Of a DNA stretch of 64,000 nt, positions 35,196 through 49,012 are shown piece after piece (positions within the stretch are counted from its first letter, which is position 1; every line of letters begins with the position of its first letter). The position numbers and the translations under genes are program-made. Source of the stretch: Sphingobium sp. B2D3C (GTDB taxonomy: Bacteria; Pseudomonadota; Alphaproteobacteria; Sphingomonadales; Sphingomonadaceae); contig NZ_JAOQOK010000001.1 of the NCBI RefSeq assembly GCF_025961835.1, positions 620,001 through 684,000 of the forward strand, written 5' to 3'. The notes beneath the pieces were generated by a model. It was not told the DNA's origin. It did not search any database and saw nothing but the letters and a program-made list of their open reading frames with translations.

Positions 35196-37616
35196 ATGGC
35201 GAGTAGAGACAGCAGGTCGGACAAGGCGCTTCAGATGCGGATTGTTGACGCGCTGGTCCACCGGATTGGCAAGGATAGTCAAGCTGCACTGCCGCACGAC
35301 TGGCTCGCCGCGACGATCTATACCCTGCGCGACGAGATCATCGAGCGGTGGATGGAATCGTCCAAGGCGGCTCATGCTGCAGGTGCGAAGAGAGTCTATT
35401 ATCTCAGCCTCGAGTTCTTGATCGGGCGACTGCTGCGCGACGCGCTGAGCAATCTCGGCGTGGTCGGGGAGGTGCGTGCTGCGCTGGCCGAACATGGCGT
35501 GGACCTGGACGAGATCGTGGAGATCGAACCGGATGCTGCGCTGGGCAATGGCGGCCTCGGACGTCTGGCGGCCTGCTTCATGGAGAGCCTCGCGACGCTC
35601 GACATCCCCGCTTATGGCTATGGCATCCGCTATGTGAACGGCATGTTCCGCCAGCGCATCGATGATGGCTGGCAGGTCGAACTGCCCGAAAACTGGCTGG
35701 CGCACGGTAATCCATGGGAGTTCGAGCGGCGGGAGAGCGCCTATCGCGTCGGCTTCGGCGGCGAGGTCGTCGGTGATGTCGACGGTCGCGTCGAATGGCA
35801 TCCGGCCGAGAAGGTCATCGCCATGGCGGTCGACACACCCGTGGTCGGCTGGCGCGGACGTCGCGTCAACACGCTGCGGCTGTGGAATGCCTTCCCGGTC
35901 GATCCGCTGCGGCTCGATGCCTTCAATGCCGGCGATCATGCCGGGGCGCTCGCCGAGCAGGTGCGCGCCGAAAGTCTGGTGCGCGTGCTCTATCCGGCGG
36001 ATTCGACGCAGGCCGGGCAGGAACTGCGGCTGCGCCAGGAGTATTTCTTCTCGTCCGCCTCCATTCAGGACATCGTGCGGCGGCACATACAATATCATGG
36101 CGACATCCGTACGCTGCCGGACAAGGTCGCCATTCAGCTCAACGATACGCATCCGGCGGTGTCCGTCGCGGAACTGATGCGCCTGTTGATGGACGATCAC
36201 GGGCTGGAACTGGCTGAGGCGTGGACCATCACGCGCGCCACCTTTGGCTATACTAACCACACTCTGCTGCCCGAGGCGCTGGAGAGCTGGCCGCTGCCGC
36301 TGTTCGAGCGGATGCTGCCCCGGCATATGCAGATCGTCTACGCCATCAACGCGCTGGTGCTGCGTGAGGCGCGGGCCAGCAAGCAGCTCGATAATGCAGC
36401 CATCTCCGCCATTTCCGTGATCGACGAAAATGGCGAACGCCGCGTGCGTATGGCCAATCTCGCCTTTGCTGGCGCGCACAGCGTCAATGGCGTCGCGGCA
36501 CTGCATACCGAGCTGATGAAGCAGACCGTCTTCGCCGATCTGCACCGGCTCTACCCGGACCGGATCAATAACAAGACCAATGGCGTGACCCCGCGGCGCT
36601 GGCTGCTGGAGTGCAATCCCGGCCTCACTGCGCTCATTCGCGAGACGATCGGCGACGGGTTCATGGACGATGCCGAGAAGCTCCACGAGCTGAACCGGTT
36701 CGCTGATGATGCGGCGCTTGGCGAGCGGCTGGGCGCCATCAAGCGCGCCAACAAGGAGGCGCTGACGCAGCATCTGCGCGAGCATATGGGCATCCGCCTC
36801 GATCCCTCCGCGCTGTTCGACGTGCAGATCAAGCGCATCCACGAATATAAGCGCCAGCTCCTCAATCTCATTGAGACGGTGGCGCTCTACGACCAGATCC
36901 GCAGCCATCCGGAGATCGACTGGGTGCCGCGCGTCAAGATTTTCGGCGGCAAGGCAGCGCCGAGCTACCATAATGCCAAGCTCATCATCAAACTGTCCAA
37001 TGACATCGCCCGGCGGATCAACAGCGATCCCTCGGTGGGCGGATTGCTCAAGGTCGTCTTCGTGCCAAACTATAATGTCAGCCTGGCTGAGAAGATCATC
37101 CCCGCCGCCGACCTCTCCGAGCAGATTTCCACCGCCGGCATGGAGGCATCCGGCACCGGCAACATGAAGTTCGCGCTCAACGGCGCGCTGACCATCGGCA
37201 CGCTCGATGGCGCCAATATCGAGATCAAGGATCGGGTCGGCGATGACAATATCGTCATTTTCGGTCTGACGGCGGATGAAGTCGCGCACCAGCGGGCCAA
37301 TGGGTATAATCCGCGCCAGATCATCGAGGAGTCGCGCGAGTTGCAGCAGGCGGTTTCAGCGATTGCCTCGGGCGTCTTCTCGCCGGACGACCCCAATCGC
37401 TATGTCGAACTGATCGGTGGGCTGTATGACCATGACTGGTTCATGGTCGCCGCCGATTTCGAGAGCTACAGCCAGGCCCAGCGCGCTGTCGATGCCCGCT
37501 GGTCGAACCCGGCCGGTTGGCAAAGTGCAGCGCTGCGGAACATTGCGAACGTTGGATGGTTCTCCTCAGACCGCACCATCGCGGAATATGCCAAAGACAT
37601 CTGGGGAGTTATGTGA
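35196..37616 (+). CDS. glgP: Glycogen phosphorylase
   Basis: This 806-residue enzyme releases glucose 1-phosphate from glycogen ends. The PLP lysine is about K658 in GTGNMKFALNGALTIGTLDGANIEI. Other hallmarks are YLSLEFLIGR, ALGNGGLGRLAACFMESLATL and the active-site NDTHPAVSVAELMR. The ATG at 35196 gives the usual N-terminal length. It is the first gene of a six-gene glycogen operon and overlaps glgB by 4 bp (GTGA). Confidence 0.97.
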   Translation: MASRDSRSDKALQMRIVDALVHRIGKDSQAALPHDWLAATIYTLRDEIIERWMESSKAAHAAGAKRVYYLSLEFLIGRLLRDALSNLGVVGEVRAALAEHGVDLDEIVEIEPDAALGNGGLGRLAACFMESLATLDIPAYGYGIRYVNGMFRQRIDDGWQVELPENWLAHGNPWEFERRESAYRVGFGGEVVGDVDGRVEWHPAEKVIAMAVDTPVVGWRGRRVNTLRLWNAFPVDPLRLDAFNAGDHAGALAEQVRAESLVRVLYPADSTQAGQELRLRQEYFFSSASIQDIVRRHIQYHGDIRTLPDKVAIQLNDTHPAVSVAELMRLLMDDHGLELAEAWTITRATFGYTNHTLLPEALESWPLPLFERMLPRHMQIVYAINALVLREARASKQLDNAAISAISVIDENGERRVRMANLAFAGAHSVNGVAALHTELMKQTVFADLHRLYPDRINNKTNGVTPRRWLLECNPGLTALIRETIGDGFMDDAEKLHELNRFADDAALGERLGAIKRANKEALTQHLREHMGIRLDPSALFDVQIKRIHEYKRQLLNLIETVALYDQIRSHPEIDWVPRVKIFGGKAAPSYHNAKLIIKLSNDIARRINSDPSVGGLLKVVFVPNYNVSLAEKIIPAADLSEQISTAGMEASGTGNMKFALNGALTIGTLDGANIEIKDRVGDDNIVIFGLTADEVAHQRANGYNPRQIIEESRELQQAVSAIASGVFSPDDPNRYVELIGGLYDHDWFMVAADFESYSQAQRAVDARWSNPAGWQSAALRNIANVGWFSSDRTIAEYAKDIWGVM

Positions 37617-39766
37617 AGCCGCCCAAAGCGGCCCTTGAAGCCTTGCTGGCTGGCACCCATGCCGACCCCTTTTCGCTGCTCGGGCCGCACGAAGGGCCGA
37701 CCGGCATATTCGTGCGCGCTGTGGTGCCGGGGGCTGAGCAGGTGGAGGTGCATGACCTGGCCGGAGCGCGGCTGGGCACGCTGGAGCGCGTCGATGCGCG
37801 CGGTCTGTTCGAAGGCGCAGTGTCGGGACCGCGTCAGCCCTTGCGCTATCGTGCGAAGGGGCAGGGGGCCGAGTGGACAATCACGGACCCGTACAGCTTC
37901 GGGCCGGTCCTGGGGCCGCTCGATGATCTGCTGATCGGGGAAGGCACGCACTTCCGATTGTTCGACAAGCTCGGCGCGCATCTCATTGAACATGAAGGGG
38001 CTAGCGGCGTCCACTTTGCCGTCTGGGCGCCCAATGCACAGCGCGTGGCTCTGGTCGGCGACTTCAATGATTGGAACGGCCAACGCCATGTGATGCGCCG
38101 GCGCAGCGACAATGGCGTGTGGGAAATCTTCATGCCGGGCCTCGGGGCGTGGGAGGCGTATAAATATTTGATCGTCGGGCCGGACGGTACGGTCCAGCCG
38201 CTCAAGGCCGATCCGTTTGCCTTCGCGTCCGAGCTTCGGCCGAAAACCGCGTCGATGACCTTCTCTCCAGCCAAGCCGGACTGGGGCGATGCCGCCCACC
38301 GCGCGCATTGGGCCTCGGTCGATCCACGCCGCGTACCGTTGAGCATTTACGAGGTTCACCCCGGCTCTTGGCGGCGGGATGAGCAGGGCTGGTTCCTGTC
38401 ATGGGACCGGATGGCCGAGGAACTGATCCCTTATGTCGCGGACATGGGCTTCACGCATATCGAATTCCTGCCGGTCTCCGAGCATCCCTATGACCCGAGT
38501 TGGGGCTATCAGACCACCGGTCTTTATGCGCCGTCGGCCCGCTTTGGTGATCCGGCCGGCTTTGCCCGCTTTGTCGATGGCGCCCACCGCGCCGGCCTTG
38601 GCGTGCTGCTCGACTGGGTGCCCGCGCATTTCCCGACCGATGCGCACGGGCTGGCCCGCTTCGATGGCACGGCACTTTATGAGCATGAAGACCCGCGCCA
38701 GGGCTTCCATCCGGACTGGAACACCGCGATCTACAATTTCGGCCGGCGCGAGGTGGCGAGCTTCCTCGTCAACAATGCGCTGTTCTGGGCCGAGCGCTAT
38801 CATGTCGACGGATTAAGAGTCGACGCCGTCGCCTCGATGCTCCACCGCGACTATAGCCGCGAGCCGGGCGCATGGGTGCCCAACGCGGAGGGCGGGCGCG
38901 AGAACTGGGAGGCCGCAGCCTTCCTCCAGACCATGAACAAGGCGATCTACGGCGCCCATCCCGGCATCATGACGATTGCCGAGGAATCCACCACATGGCC
39001 GGGCGTCACGCATCCCGTGCATGACAATGGGCTGGGTTTCGGGTTCAAGTGGAACATGGGCTTCATGAACGATACGCTCAGTTACATGGCGCGTGATCCG
39101 ATCCACCGGCGGTACCATCACGAAGAGATCACCTTCGGGCTGACCTACGCCTATACCGAGAATTTCGTGCTGCCGCTCAGCCATGACGAGGTGGTCCACG
39201 GCAAGGGCTCGCTGCTCAACAAGATGGCCGGCGATGATTGGCAGAAATTCGCCAATCTGCGCGCTTATTATGCCTTCATGTGGGGCTACCCCGGCAAGAA
39301 GCTGCTGTTCATGGGGCAGGAGTTCGCGCAGCGCCGGGAGTGGAGCGAAGCGCGCGCGCTCGACTGGGAGCTACTGGACGCGCCTGCCCATTCCGGCATC
39401 CGGACGCTCATTCGTGATCTCAATGGTTTGTACCGGTCTCTTGCCGCCCTGTATCAGCGCGATTGCGAAGGCGAGGGCTTTGAATGGCTGATCGTGGACG
39501 ATCGCGAGAATTCGGTGTTCGCCTGGGTCCGCAAGGCACCCGGCGCGGCGCCTGTCGCGGTGATCGCGAACATGACGCCGGTGGTGCATTATGATTATCG
39601 CGTGCCGCTGCCGCATGATGGCATCTGGCAGGAGGTGATGAACACCGATGCCGCGATCTATGGGGGCAGCGGTGTCGGGAATTTGGGTGCGGTGAAGGCC
39701 GAGAAAGGCGTGGCGAGGATGACCTTGCCGCCGCTCGCCACAATCATGCTGCACGGAGAGGATTGA
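37613..39766 (+). CDS. glgB: 1,4-alpha-glucan branching enzyme
   Basis: This 717-residue GH13 enzyme introduces alpha-1,6 branches into glycogen. An N-terminal carbohydrate-binding region ([40 protein letters not shown]) precedes the catalytic barrel. The catalytic Asp is in [14 protein letters not shown], the Glu in [10 protein letters not shown], and the third acid in [15 protein letters not shown]. The start is a GTG at 37613 overlapping the glgP stop, with GGGGAG upstream. This indicates translational coupling. Confidence 0.96.
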   Translation: MKPPKAALEALLAGTHADPFSLLGPHEGPTGIFVRAVVPGAEQVEVHDLAGARLGTLERVDARGLFEGAVSGPRQPLRYRAKGQGAEWTITDPYSFGPVLGPLDDLLIGEGTHFRLFDKLGAHLIEHEGASGVHFAVWAPNAQRVALVGDFNDWNGQRHVMRRRSDNGVWEIFMPGLGAWEAYKYLIVGPDGTVQPLKADPFAFASELRPKTASMTFSPAKPDWGDAAHRAHWASVDPRRVPLSIYEVHPGSWRRDEQGWFLSWDRMAEELIPYVADMGFTHIEFLPVSEHPYDPSWGYQTTGLYAPSARFGDPAGFARFVDGAHRAGLGVLLDWVPAHFPTDAHGLARFDGTALYEHEDPRQGFHPDWNTAIYNFGRREVASFLVNNALFWAERYHVDGLRVDAVASMLHRDYSREPGAWVPNAEGGRENWEAAAFLQTMNKAIYGAHPGIMTIAEESTTWPGVTHPVHDNGLGFGFKWNMGFMNDTLSYMARDPIHRRYHHEEITFGLTYAYTENFVLPLSHDEVVHGKGSLLNKMAGDDWQKFANLRAYYAFMWGYPGKKLLFMGQEFAQRREWSEARALDWELLDAPAHSGIRTLIRDLNGLYRSLAALYQRDCEGEGFEWLIVDDRENSVFAWVRKAPGAAPVAVIANMTPVVHYDYRVPLPHDGIWQEVMNTDAAIYGGSGVGNLGAVKAEKGVARMTLPPLATIMLHGED

Positions 39767-39782
39767 GGCGTCCGCCGTCATA

Positions 39783-41078
39783 ATGGCGCGCCAGAGGAAG
39801 GAGTGGGAACAGGTGACACAAAGAGAAGGCCGCAAACAACCTCTGGCACGCGACGCGATGGCTTATGTCTTGGCCGGCGGGCGCGGCAGCCGCCTGATGG
39901 AACTGACCGACAATCGCGCGAAGCCTGCGGTGTATTTCGGCGGCATGTCCCGCATCATCGATTTTGCGCTCTCCAATGCGATCAACAGCGGCATCCGGCG
40001 CATCGGCGTGGCGACGCAGTACAAGGCCCACTCGCTCATCCGCCACATGCAGCGCGCCTGGAACTTCCTGCGCCCCGAGCGCAACGAGAGCTTCGACATT
40101 CTGCCCGCCTCGCAGCGCATCGACGAGTTTCACTGGTATGAGGGTACAGCGGACGCGGTGTTCCAGAACATCGACATCATCGCCAGCCACGCGCCAAAAT
40201 ATATCGTCATCCTGGCGGGCGATCACATCTACAAGATGGATTATGAGCTCATGCTCCAGCAGCATGTGCAGGAAAATGCCGATGTGACCGTGGGCTGCCT
40301 GGAAGTCCCGCGCATGCAGGCGACGGCCTTTGGCGTCATGCATGTCGATGATAAGGGCCAGATCACCAGCTTCCTCGAGAAGCCCGCCGACCCGCCAGCC
40401 ATGCCCGGCAAGCCCGATGTCGCGCTCGCCTCGATGGGCATCTATGTCTTCACGACCGAATTTCTCTTCGAGCAGCTGCGGCGGGATGCCGATGATCCGG
40501 AAAGCAAGCGCGATTTCGGCGGGGACATCATCCCCTATATCGTCAAGCACGGCAAAGCTGTCGCTCATCTGTTTTCATCGAGCGCGATACGCGCCGCCGA
40601 GCAAATCGAAGAATATTGGCGCGATGTCGGCACGCTCGATGCGTATTGGGAAGCCAATATCGACCTGACCGACGTGGTCCCCAAGCTCAACATGTACGAT
40701 CGGGACTGGCCGATCTGGACCGACCAGATCATCGCTGCGCCCGCCAAGTTCGTGCATGATGAGGAAGGCCGCCGGGGCATGGCGGTTAGTTCGCTCATCT
40801 CGCAGGATTGCATCGTCTCGGGCGCCGAGGCGCATCGCAGCCTGCTGTTCACCGGGGTGAAGATGGGCAGCTTCGCCAGCGTGAAGGAGGCGGTGATCCT
40901 GCCTTATTGCAACATCGGTCGCGGTGCGCGGCTCAAGCGGTGCATCATCGATAGCGGCGTCCGCATTCCGGAAGGTCTGGTCGTCGGCGAAGATCCGGGC
41001 CTGGACGGGCAGCGGTTTCGCCGCACGGAAAGCGGCATCTGTCTGATCACCAAGGCGATGATCGACCGGCTGGACTAG
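39783..41078 (+). CDS. glgC: Glucose-1-phosphate adenylyltransferase
   Basis: This 431-residue enzyme makes ADP-glucose and is the committed step of glycogen synthesis. It has the nucleotide-binding loop [41 protein letters not shown] and a C-terminal left-handed beta-helix. It ends with the family motif [12 protein letters not shown]. The start at 39783 gives 431 residues, the same length I recall for E. coli GlgC. A GTG at 39813, nine bases after AAGGAG, is a plausible alternative. The enzyme is normally allosterically controlled by glycolytic intermediates. Confidence 0.96.
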   Translation: MARQRKEWEQVTQREGRKQPLARDAMAYVLAGGRGSRLMELTDNRAKPAVYFGGMSRIIDFALSNAINSGIRRIGVATQYKAHSLIRHMQRAWNFLRPERNESFDILPASQRIDEFHWYEGTADAVFQNIDIIASHAPKYIVILAGDHIYKMDYELMLQQHVQENADVTVGCLEVPRMQATAFGVMHVDDKGQITSFLEKPADPPAMPGKPDVALASMGIYVFTTEFLFEQLRRDADDPESKRDFGGDIIPYIVKHGKAVAHLFSSSAIRAAEQIEEYWRDVGTLDAYWEANIDLTDVVPKLNMYDRDWPIWTDQIIAAPAKFVHDEEGRRGMAVSSLISQDCIVSGAEAHRSLLFTGVKMGSFASVKEAVILPYCNIGRGARLKRCIIDSGVRIPEGLVVGEDPGLDGQRFRRTESGICLITKAMIDRLD

Positions 41079-41171
41079 CGTCTAGGGCCGCGCGCAGCAC
41101 TTGCGCGTGTCGAACCGGATTTTTCATCCTTTGCCTTAAGGCACGTCGCCGTCCATCGGGTTGTTACGAAC

Positions 41172-44254
<3,083 letters not shown>

Positions 44255-44292
44255 GGCGGTGCGCCTTTGCCTCGCAGGCGTTCAGGGCCTGA

Positions 44293-46092
44293 ATGTACGG
44301 CGTTCACCTCACCCGCGAGGGCGTGACATTCTCCGTCTGGGCGCCCGACGCCACTACCGTCACCCTGTGCCTGTTCGACGAGGATGGGCACGAGCATTGC
44401 CATGCCATGGCCCAACAAGCCGATGTCTGGCAGGCGCAGATTGCCGGGGTCGCGGCCGGCCAGCTTTATGGCTTTCGCGCCGACGGCCCATGGGCGCCGG
44501 AGCAGGGGCTGTGCTTCGACCCTGCCAAGCTGCTGGTCGATCCCTGGGCGAGCGCGATCGATCGGCCTTTTGTTTACGATCCCCAGCTCGTCGAGCGCGG
44601 CGTAGAGACGGCGCCGCTGGTGCCGCGCAGCGTCGTCACCGCGCCGCTGGCCGATCTCCCGCCAGCGCCGCCGCACTTTCGCCAGGGCGCCCTGATCTAC
44701 GAGTTGAATGTGCGCGGTTTCACCATGCTGCACCCGGACGTGCCGCCCGCGCTGCGTGGCACGGTGGCGGCGCTTGCACACCCGGCGGTCATCGCGCATC
44801 TCCAGAAGCTGCATGTCGGCGCGATCGAACTGATGCCGATCGTCGCCTGGATCGATGAGCGGCATCTGGTCGCGCGTGGCTTGGCCAATGCCTGGGGCTA
44901 CAACCCGATCGCGCCCATGGCCCTCGATCCCCGGCTTTGTCCCGGTGGGATGGCGGAATTGCGCGAAACGGTGGCGTGCCTGCACCAGGCCGGCATCGGC
45001 GTCATTCTCGACCTTGTGTTCAACCACACCGGTGAGAGCGACCGGATCGGGCCGACCCTGTCGATGCGCGGCTTGGGCGAGCGGAGCTATTATGCGCTGG
45101 AGGCCGATGGCAACCTCGTCAACGTCGCCGGCACCGGCAACACGCTTGACTTTACTCAGCCTGCCGTGCGGGCGCTCACGCTGGAGACGTTGCGGCGCTT
45201 CGTGCGCGAGGCGGGCGTGGATGGCTTCCGCTTCGATCTCGCGCCGGTGCTGGCGCGCGGCCCGGCCTTCGACCCGCAGGCGCCAATCTTCGATGAGATC
45301 GCGCGCGACCCTTGGCTGGCGGATCGGGTTCTGATCGCAGAGCCATGGGATATCGGCGCGGACGGCTATCAGCTCGGCCGCTTTCCTGAGAACTGGCTGG
45401 AGTGGAACGACCGGTATCGCGACGATGTGCGCCGCTTCTGGCGTGGCGATGGCGGGATCGGCGCCTTCGTCACGCGTCTCGCCGGATCATCGGACATCTT
45501 TGGCAAGCCGAGCCGGAGCGTCAATTTTCTGGCGTCTCATGACGGCTTCACGCTCGCCGATACCGTGGCGTATGTCCATCGCCACAATCTCGCCAATGGT
45601 GAGCATAATCGCGATGGGCATGGCGAGAATTTCAGCTGGAACCACGGTGTCGAGGGGCCGAGTGACGATCCCGCCGTGATCGCGGCGCGCGGGGATGATC
45701 TGCGGGCCTTGCTTGCGACGCTCTTTGCCTCGTCCGGCACGATCATGCTGACGGCCGGCGATGAATTTGGCCGCACCCAGCAGGGCAACAACAATGCTTA
45801 TGCGCAGGATAATCCGCTCTCCTGGATCGCTTGGCATGATCGCGATACCGCACTCGAGGCCTTTGTCTGCGCGCTCTCCGCTGCGCGTGCGGTGGATCTC
45901 GATGCGTTCGCGACTTTTCCTGAGCCCGGCCGCTGGTTCCGAGCGGACGGGGCGGATATGAGCGTTTCCGACTGGGAATCGGCCGAGACCGGCTTCGTCC
46001 GTTATGAAGCGGACTTGCCGAACGGTCGCCGCTTCCCGCTCCTCGTCGACCGCGCGCAACGCCGACTCATTGTTGACATTGTCCGGCATTGA
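44293..46092 (+). CDS. glgX: Glycogen debranching enzyme GlgX
   Basis: This 599-residue isoamylase-type GH13 enzyme removes alpha-1,6 branches left by GlgP. An N-terminal CBM48 domain (GVTFSVWAPDATTVTLCLFD) is followed by the catalytic barrel. The nucleophile is in VDGFRFDLAPVLARG, the acid in VLIAEPWDIG, and the third acid in NFLASHDGFTLADTVAY. GDEFGRTQQGNNNAYAQDN near the C-terminus is a GlgX hallmark. It is somewhat shorter than E. coli GlgX. It is the last gene of the glycogen operon. Confidence 0.95.
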   Translation: MYGVHLTREGVTFSVWAPDATTVTLCLFDEDGHEHCHAMAQQADVWQAQIAGVAAGQLYGFRADGPWAPEQGLCFDPAKLLVDPWASAIDRPFVYDPQLVERGVETAPLVPRSVVTAPLADLPPAPPHFRQGALIYELNVRGFTMLHPDVPPALRGTVAALAHPAVIAHLQKLHVGAIELMPIVAWIDERHLVARGLANAWGYNPIAPMALDPRLCPGGMAELRETVACLHQAGIGVILDLVFNHTGESDRIGPTLSMRGLGERSYYALEADGNLVNVAGTGNTLDFTQPAVRALTLETLRRFVREAGVDGFRFDLAPVLARGPAFDPQAPIFDEIARDPWLADRVLIAEPWDIGADGYQLGRFPENWLEWNDRYRDDVRRFWRGDGGIGAFVTRLAGSSDIFGKPSRSVNFLASHDGFTLADTVAYVHRHNLANGEHNRDGHGENFSWNHGVEGPSDDPAVIAARGDDLRALLATLFASSGTIMLTAGDEFGRTQQGNNNAYAQDNPLSWIAWHDRDTALEAFVCALSAARAVDLDAFATFPEPGRWFRADGADMSVSDWESAETGFVRYEADLPNGRRFPLLVDRAQRRLIVDIVRH

Positions 46093-46228
46093 GTGAAAAC
46101 CGGGCGGGGAATGGGGAATCATTCCGCGCAAAGCGAAGGGCCAGCGGCCTGGCGCAGCAGCACGGAACACCCTGATGGGCATAACAGGTCAGTCTCCCGT
46201 CGGATGACCGGAGCGAGGAGTGGATTGC

Positions 46229-47143
46229 ATGAAGGATTTAAAGGGCCAACTGGCTTTCATCACCGGTGGTGCCTCGGGTGCCGGCTTCGGCCAGGCAACC
46301 GTGTTCGGACGGGCGGGCGCTGAGATTGTCATTGCGGATGTGCGCGCCGAAGCCATCGACGCCGCCCTTGAGAAGCTGCGGGCCGAGGGCATCCGCGCCC
46401 ACGGCATCAAGCTCGATATCATGGACCGTGACGCCTACGCGAAGGCCGCGGACGAGGTCGAATCCGTTTTCGGTCGCGCGCCGACGATCCTGTCCAACAC
46501 CGCTGGCGTCAACAGCTTCGGGCCGATCGAGAAGACGACCTATGATGACTTTGACTGGATTGTAGGCGTCAACCTGGGCGGTGTCATCAATGGCATGGTC
46601 ACTTTCGTCCCGCGCATGATCGCGGCGGGTGTGCCGGGGCATATCGTGACGGTGTCCTCGCTCGGCGGGTTCATGGGCAGCGCGCTGGCCGGTCCCTATT
46701 CGGCGGCGAAGGCGGCCAGCATCAACCTGATGGAAGGCTACCGGCAGGGTCTGGCGCAGTATGACATCGGTGTCTCTGTCTGCACGCCGGCCAACATCCG
46801 CTCCAACATTGCCGAGGCGAGCCGCCTGCGTCCTGAGAAGTTCGGGTCGAGCGGCTATGTCGAGAATGACGATTCCATCGCCTCCCTGCACTCGATCCAC
46901 CAGCACGGGCTTGATCCCGAGAAGCTGGGCGAGGCGATCATGAAGGGCATTCAGGAAAACGCGCTCTACATCATTCCCTATCCGGAAGTGCGCGAGGGGC
47001 TGGAGAAGCATTTCCAGGCGATCATCGAGTCCGTCGCGCCGATCGAGAGCGACCCCGAGGGCGCGCGTCTGCGCACCGAGGCGCTGATCAATTGGGGCCG
47101 CGACCGCACCCGCGTCTTCGCTGACGGCAAGAAGGGCGAATAA
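46229..47143 (+). CDS. ligD: C-alpha-dehydrogenase of lignin beta-aryl ether degradation (LigD-like SDR)
   Basis: This 304-residue NAD-dependent short-chain dehydrogenase is expected to oxidise the C-alpha alcohol of beta-aryl ethers such as GGE to the ketone. The cofactor loop is TGGASGAGFG (12-21), and the catalytic S144, Y157 and K161 lie in VSSLGG and YSAAK. Its sequence reads as a close match to SYK-6 LigD as I recall it, over the whole length (SNTAGVNSFGPIEKTTYDDFDW; IIPYPEVREGLEKHFQAI). The start at 46229 follows GAGGAG. It is followed by ligF and ligG on the same strand, which supports the assignment over its paralogues LigL/LigN/LigO. Confidence 0.85.
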   Translation: MKDLKGQLAFITGGASGAGFGQATVFGRAGAEIVIADVRAEAIDAALEKLRAEGIRAHGIKLDIMDRDAYAKAADEVESVFGRAPTILSNTAGVNSFGPIEKTTYDDFDWIVGVNLGGVINGMVTFVPRMIAAGVPGHIVTVSSLGGFMGSALAGPYSAAKAASINLMEGYRQGLAQYDIGVSVCTPANIRSNIAEASRLRPEKFGSSGYVENDDSIASLHSIHQHGLDPEKLGEAIMKGIQENALYIIPYPEVREGLEKHFQAIIESVAPIESDPEGARLRTEALINWGRDRTRVFADGKKGE

Positions 47144-47219
47144 TATCGCATTGCGCGATCGAATTGCGCTCGGGCGCCATGCGGAGCCATGGTCGCGCTA
47201 AGAACTATCGGAGAGAGAC

Positions 47220-47993
47220 ATGACCCTCAAATTGTACAGCTTTGGTCCCGGCGCCAATTCGCTCAAGCCGCTCGCAACGCTCTATGAGAAGGGCCTCGAA
47301 TTCGAGCCGGTGTTCGTTGACCCGGCCAAGTTCGAGCAGCATTCGGACTGGTTCAAGAAGATCAATCCGCGCGGCCAGGTGCCGGCGCTCTGGCATGATG
47401 GCCAGGTCGTCACCGAATCCACCGTGATCTGCGAATATCTCGAAGACGTGTTTCCGGATGCCGGCACATCGCTGCGCCCCGCTGATCCGTTCAAGCGCGC
47501 GGAAATGCGCGTGTGGACCAAATGGGTGGACGAGTATTTCTGCTGGTGCGTCTCCACCATCGGCTGGGCATTCGGCATCAAGGCGATCGCGCAGAAGATG
47601 ACCGACGAGGAGTTCGAGGATCATGTCACCAACAAAGTGACGATCCCCGAGCAGCAGGTGAAGTGGCGCCGCGCCCGCAACGGTTTCCCTCAGGAGATGC
47701 TGGACGAGGAATTCCGCAAGGTCGGCGTATCGGTCCAGCGGCTGGAGGAGACGCTCTCCAAACAGGACTATCTGGTCGACAGCGGCTTCAGCCTTGCAGA
47801 CATCTGCAACTTCGCCATTGCCAATGGCCTGCAGCGCCCCGGCGGTTTCTTCGGCGACTATGTGAACGAGCAGAAGACGCCCGGCCTGTGCGCCTGGCTG
47901 GCGCGCATCAACGAGCGTCCAGCGATCAAGGCGATGTTCGAGAAGGCCAAGAGCGAGGATCTGCTCAAGGCCAAGCCGCAGCCCGCCGCCTGA
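47220..47993 (+). CDS. ligF: Glutathione S-transferase beta-etherase LigF
   Basis: This 257-residue glutathione-dependent beta-etherase attacks the C-alpha ketone made by LigD. It releases the phenol (such as guaiacol) and leaves a glutathionyl adduct. The N-terminal thioredoxin-fold domain starts KLYSFGPGANSLKPLATLYE, with the glutathione-binding VPALWHDG and ESTVICEYL. The C-terminal helical domain has the LigF-typical VDEYFCWCVSTIGWAFGIKA. The match to my recollection of SYK-6 LigF is near full-length, and the 257-residue length is the same. GGAGAGAGAC precedes the ATG. Confidence 0.92.
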   Translation: MTLKLYSFGPGANSLKPLATLYEKGLEFEPVFVDPAKFEQHSDWFKKINPRGQVPALWHDGQVVTESTVICEYLEDVFPDAGTSLRPADPFKRAEMRVWTKWVDEYFCWCVSTIGWAFGIKAIAQKMTDEEFEDHVTNKVTIPEQQVKWRRARNGFPQEMLDEEFRKVGVSVQRLEETLSKQDYLVDSGFSLADICNFAIANGLQRPGGFFGDYVNEQKTPGLCAWLARINERPAIKAMFEKAKSEDLLKAKPQPAA

Positions 47994-48038
47994 ACCGGGC
48001 GGCGGTCATACATCAAGGATAAGAAGGCGGACCGGGCA

Positions 48039-48830
48039 ATGACGCAGGATCTCACCATCTACCACATTCCCGGTTGCCCCTTCTCGGAGCGCATCGAGAT
48101 CATGATGGCGCTCAAGGGCGTGGCGCTGAAGGATGTCGAGATCGACATCTCCAAGCCGCGCCCGGACTGGCTGCTGGCCAAGAGCGGCGGCACCACGGCG
48201 CTGCCGCTGCTCGATGTGGAAAATGGCGAGAGCCTCAAGGAGAGCATGGTCATCCTGCGCTATCTTGAGCAGCGATACCCGCAGCCTGCCGTCGCGCATC
48301 CCGACCCGTTCTGCCACGCGGTCGAGGGGATGCTGGCGGAGCTGTCCGGTCCATTCTCGGGCGCGGGTTACCGGATGATCCTCAACCGCGATGCGGACAA
48401 GCGCGAGGAAATGCGCGCGGCTGTGGACGCGGAGTTTGGCAAGGTGGATGCGTTCCTGCGCCGCTACGCCACGGGCGTCGACTTTCTGTTCGAGGATCGC
48501 TTCGGCTGGGCGGAGGTCGCCTTCACGCCGATGTTCAAACGGCTGTGGTTCCTCGAATATTACGAAGATTATGAGGTGCCCGCCCAGTTCGACCGGGTGT
48601 TGCGCTGGCGCGCGGCCTGCGTCGCGCATCCGGCCGCCCAGCACCGCAGCCATGAAGAGCTGATCAAGCTCTATTATGATTATAGCCAGGGCGGCGGCAA
48701 CGGTCGCATACCCGAAGGGCGCGCCATTTCTAGCTTCTCCCCGGATTTCGACTGGCGCAACCGCCCCATGCCTCCCCGAGACAAATGGGGCCGCCCCGCG
48801 ACCGATAAAGAACTGGGCCTTGCCACTTAA
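48039..48830 (+). CDS. ligG: Glutathione-removing transferase LigG (Omega-class GST)
   Basis: This 263-residue enzyme uses a second glutathione to remove the glutathionyl group from the LigF product. It yields the aryl ketone (HPV) and oxidised glutathione. The Omega-class active-site cysteine C13 is in IPGCPFSER. The glutathione site is GGTTALPLLDVENGESLKESM, and the C-terminal SFSPDFDWRNRPMPPRDKWG tail is characteristic of LigG. It lies 45 bp after ligF. No ligE is present in the cluster. Confidence 0.92.
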   Translation: MTQDLTIYHIPGCPFSERIEIMMALKGVALKDVEIDISKPRPDWLLAKSGGTTALPLLDVENGESLKESMVILRYLEQRYPQPAVAHPDPFCHAVEGMLAELSGPFSGAGYRMILNRDADKREEMRAAVDAEFGKVDAFLRRYATGVDFLFEDRFGWAEVAFTPMFKRLWFLEYYEDYEVPAQFDRVLRWRAACVAHPAAQHRSHEELIKLYYDYSQGGGNGRIPEGRAISSFSPDFDWRNRPMPPRDKWGRPATDKELGLAT

Positions 48831-48922
48831 CCCGCAAATTGCTTAGCATGCTATGATCTGATTGCCACATCCTTCATGCTTTCTTGGCAAGATGCATCTT
48901 CGGGCCATGACATGAGGAATTG

Positions 48923-48930
48923 TTAACCAT
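48923..48930 (+). promoter_or_regulatory. TTAACCAT motif upstream of the TonB receptor gene
   Basis: TTAACCAT matches the half-site I recall for the alphaproteobacterial cell-cycle regulator CtrA. It lies 83 bp upstream of the TTG start proposed for the receptor gene at 49013. A single half-site is weak evidence. Confidence 0.25.
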
Positions 48931-49012
48931 AATGAGGGACTTGGCCTGTGGGAGCGAGCAGGCCGGTCGGCTTCCCGAGAGCCGGTGTGGGTATCGCCTT
49001 GGGGGATCTGGT

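Noticed and set aside
35193..37289. 698-codon minus-strand open frame over glgP
   Set aside because: It is an antisense shadow of a well-identified enzyme gene.
41091..41107. Hairpin between glgC and glgA considered as a terminator
   Set aside because: The stem is only 6 bp with no T-run, and the glycogen genes continue on the same strand.
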